Part shown: positions 4,928 through 5,988 of the stretch, piece by piece
Position numbering within the stretch: position 1 is the stretch's first letter
Layout of the letters: every line of letters starts with the position of its first letter
Source of the DNA: CAZBUB01 sp046546355
GTDB lineage: Bacteria; Desulfobacterota; Desulfovibrionia; Desulfovibrionales; Desulfothermaceae
Reading direction: 5' to 3'
DNA length: 5,988 bases
Assembly: GCA_046546355.1 (NCBI GenBank)
Contig: JBKGXZ010000102.1
Coordinates: 1-5,988 of the forward strand
Made by a program: the position numbers and the translations under genes
The notes under the pieces: generated by a model
Database searches by the model: none
The model's input: only the letters and a program-made list of their open reading frames with translations
What the model was told of the DNA's origin: nothing

Positions 4928-5956
4928 ATGCGCCAGGCTTCGTGGTATTTTCAGATGCGGGATGGTGCGCTCAGGTGCTTTCTCTGTGCCCATGCCTGCC
5001 ACATTGCTCCAGGTGAACGAGGACTTTGCAATGTACGCGAGAACAGGAAGGGCATCCTTTGGAGCCTGGTCTACGGCAGGCCGGTGGCCAGGCATGTAGA
5101 TCCCATAGAGAAAAAGCCCTTGTATCATTTCTATCCAGGCAGTCTGAGCTATTCCTATGGGACAATGGGCTGCAATTTTCGCTGTACTTTTTGCCAGAAT
5201 GCGGACATAGCCCAACCCAAAAAGATTCTGGGTACCATGCGGGTGCAGGATATCTCTGCAGAAGGGATCGTGTGGGAGGCAATGCAAACCGACTGCTCCA
5301 GCATCGCTGCCACCTATACCGAGCCCACGGTATTCATGGAGTACGCTCAGGATGTGGCTCGCCTGGGACAAAACTCCAAGCTGGCCCAGGTCATTGTGAG
5401 CAATGGGTTCATGACCCCCAGGGCACTTGAGGACCTGACTCCGGTCCTGGACGCAGCAAATGTGGACCTCAAGTCCTTTCGGGATGGCTTCTATGTGCAG
5501 CAGTGCTGCGCCAGGCTAAAGCCGGTGCTGCAGTCCCTGCGCTTTCTGAAGAAGGCCGGGATCTGGCTGGAAGTGAGCACGCTCATTATTCCTGGCTTGA
5601 ACGATAGCATAGCTGAACTAAGGGATCTGTCAGCTTTTATTGTCTCTTTGGGGGCAGAAACTCCCTGGCATCTCTTGGCTTTCCAGCCTGGGCAGCGCAG
5701 GAGTGATCAGCAGGCCACACCCCTGCAGACCCTGCAGATGGCCAGAGAGATCGGTCTGCAAGCAGGACTGCGCTATGTATATCTGGGCAATGTGCCCCAG
5801 ACAGAGTACAGGCATACCCTGTGTCATCAATGCGGAAGTAAGCTCCTGGACCGCTCCAGTTTGCTGGCTGAGGCAGTTAATCTGGAGCAGGGATGTTGTG
5901 TGCATTGCGGACAACCCCTCCCGGGCATGGGTATGGATCTGCAGCACTTGCAATAA
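4928..5956 (+). CDS. amrS: AmmeMemoRadiSam system radical SAM enzyme
   Basis: A 342-residue cytoplasmic radical SAM protein of the PflA-like group. The radical SAM cluster motif CNFRCTFC (C82, C86, C89) binds a [4Fe-4S] cluster that cleaves S-adenosylmethionine. It is preceded by the family's hallmark N-terminal cysteines (C17, C20, C24, C34, in CFLCAHAC...GLC) and by YGRPVARHVDPIEKKPLYHFYPG (split here as residues 49-60 and 61-71). Other typical elements are ATYTEPTVF (128-136), VDLKSF (179-184) and LGNVP (286-290). A zinc-ribbon-like tail carries C299, C302, C324 and C327. The length matches the family. The family is named for recurrent clustering with MEMO-like and AMMECR1-like proteins, and its substrate was not established to my knowledge. 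Neither partner is within this window, so it either continues downstream or stands apart. The start is supported by AAGGGA at 4917-4922 with a 5-nt spacer. Confidence 0.92.
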   Translation: MRQASWYFQMRDGALRCFLCAHACHIAPGERGLCNVRENRKGILWSLVYGRPVARHVDPIEKKPLYHFYPGSLSYSYGTMGCNFRCTFCQNADIAQPKKILGTMRVQDISAEGIVWEAMQTDCSSIAATYTEPTVFMEYAQDVARLGQNSKLAQVIVSNGFMTPRALEDLTPVLDAANVDLKSFRDGFYVQQCCARLKPVLQSLRFLKKAGIWLEVSTLIIPGLNDSIAELRDLSAFIVSLGAETPWHLLAFQPGQRRSDQQATPLQTLQMAREIGLQAGLRYVYLGNVPQTEYRHTLCHQCGSKLLDRSSLLAEAVNLEQGCCVHCGQPLPGMGMDLQHLQ

Positions 5957-5967
5957 AGAGATGCTAC

Positions 5968-5988
5968 ATGGAAGAACATAAGCACACT
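5968..5988 (+). CDS. possible start of a downstream gene (partial)
   Basis: ATG at 5968 follows AAGAG (5956-5960) with a 7-nt spacer and stays open to the window edge, reading MEEHKHT. It begins 12 nt after the amrS stop, so it could be co-transcribed with it. The nearer ATG at 5961 hits TAA after six codons. Seven residues are too few for a family call. Confidence 0.4.

Noticed and set aside
4860..5099. TTG-started open frame with a good AAGGA site ahead of amrS.
   Set aside because: About 70% of it overlaps amrS in another frame, and the amrS N-terminus is confirmed by family motifs. A short leader peptide is possible but unsupported.

Overview
The window most resembles the genome of an anaerobic, sulfate-reducer-like member of Desulfobacterota (Desulfovibrionales or relatives). 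This is inferred from four things: moderately GC-rich coding sequence, a selenocysteine-encoding gene, a sigma-54 activator with its own phosphotransfer protein, and a radical SAM enzyme of the AmmeMemoRadiSam group. No taxonomic marker gene is present, so the assignment is tentative.

Left part (1-1134, + strand): a possible C-terminal scrap of an upstream gene ends at 57 and is followed by a long imperfect hairpin. A complete PilZ-domain protein (277-1134) then carries both c-di-GMP binding motifs.

Middle part (1136-2320, - strand): the central item is a thioredoxin-fold gene that a standard gene caller would truncate. A codon-by-codon reading from the ATG at 2126 passes an in-frame TGA at 2027-2025, placed exactly where the first cysteine of a CxxC redox motif belongs (UGA-Ile-Gly-Cys). 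A 7-bp hairpin with a GUCA loop follows at bacterial-SECIS spacing. The gene is best read as a 189-residue selenoprotein with a UxxC active site. Its 5' region holds a sigma-54-like promoter (2320-2305) and a large inverted-repeat leader structure (2248-2159). Downstream on the same strand lies the 5' remnant of an exported metallophosphoesterase. It is frameshifted at a homopolymer and cut off next to the end of the PilZ gene.

Right-middle part (2359-4571, + strand): diverging from the selenoprotein gene is a two-gene phosphorelay unit. It comprises a free-standing Hpt protein whose start is blurred by a run of eight Gs, and a REC-PAS-AAA+-HTH response regulator that activates sigma-54 RNA polymerase. 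No histidine kinase is present in the window. The sigma-54-like promoter of the selenoprotein gene lies about 500 bp from this activator gene, so local control is possible but unproven.

Right part (4572-5988, + strand): a 356-bp intergenic stretch with a strong G-quadruplex motif on the - strand precedes amrS, a complete radical SAM enzyme with three cysteine clusters. A further gene may begin at 5968.
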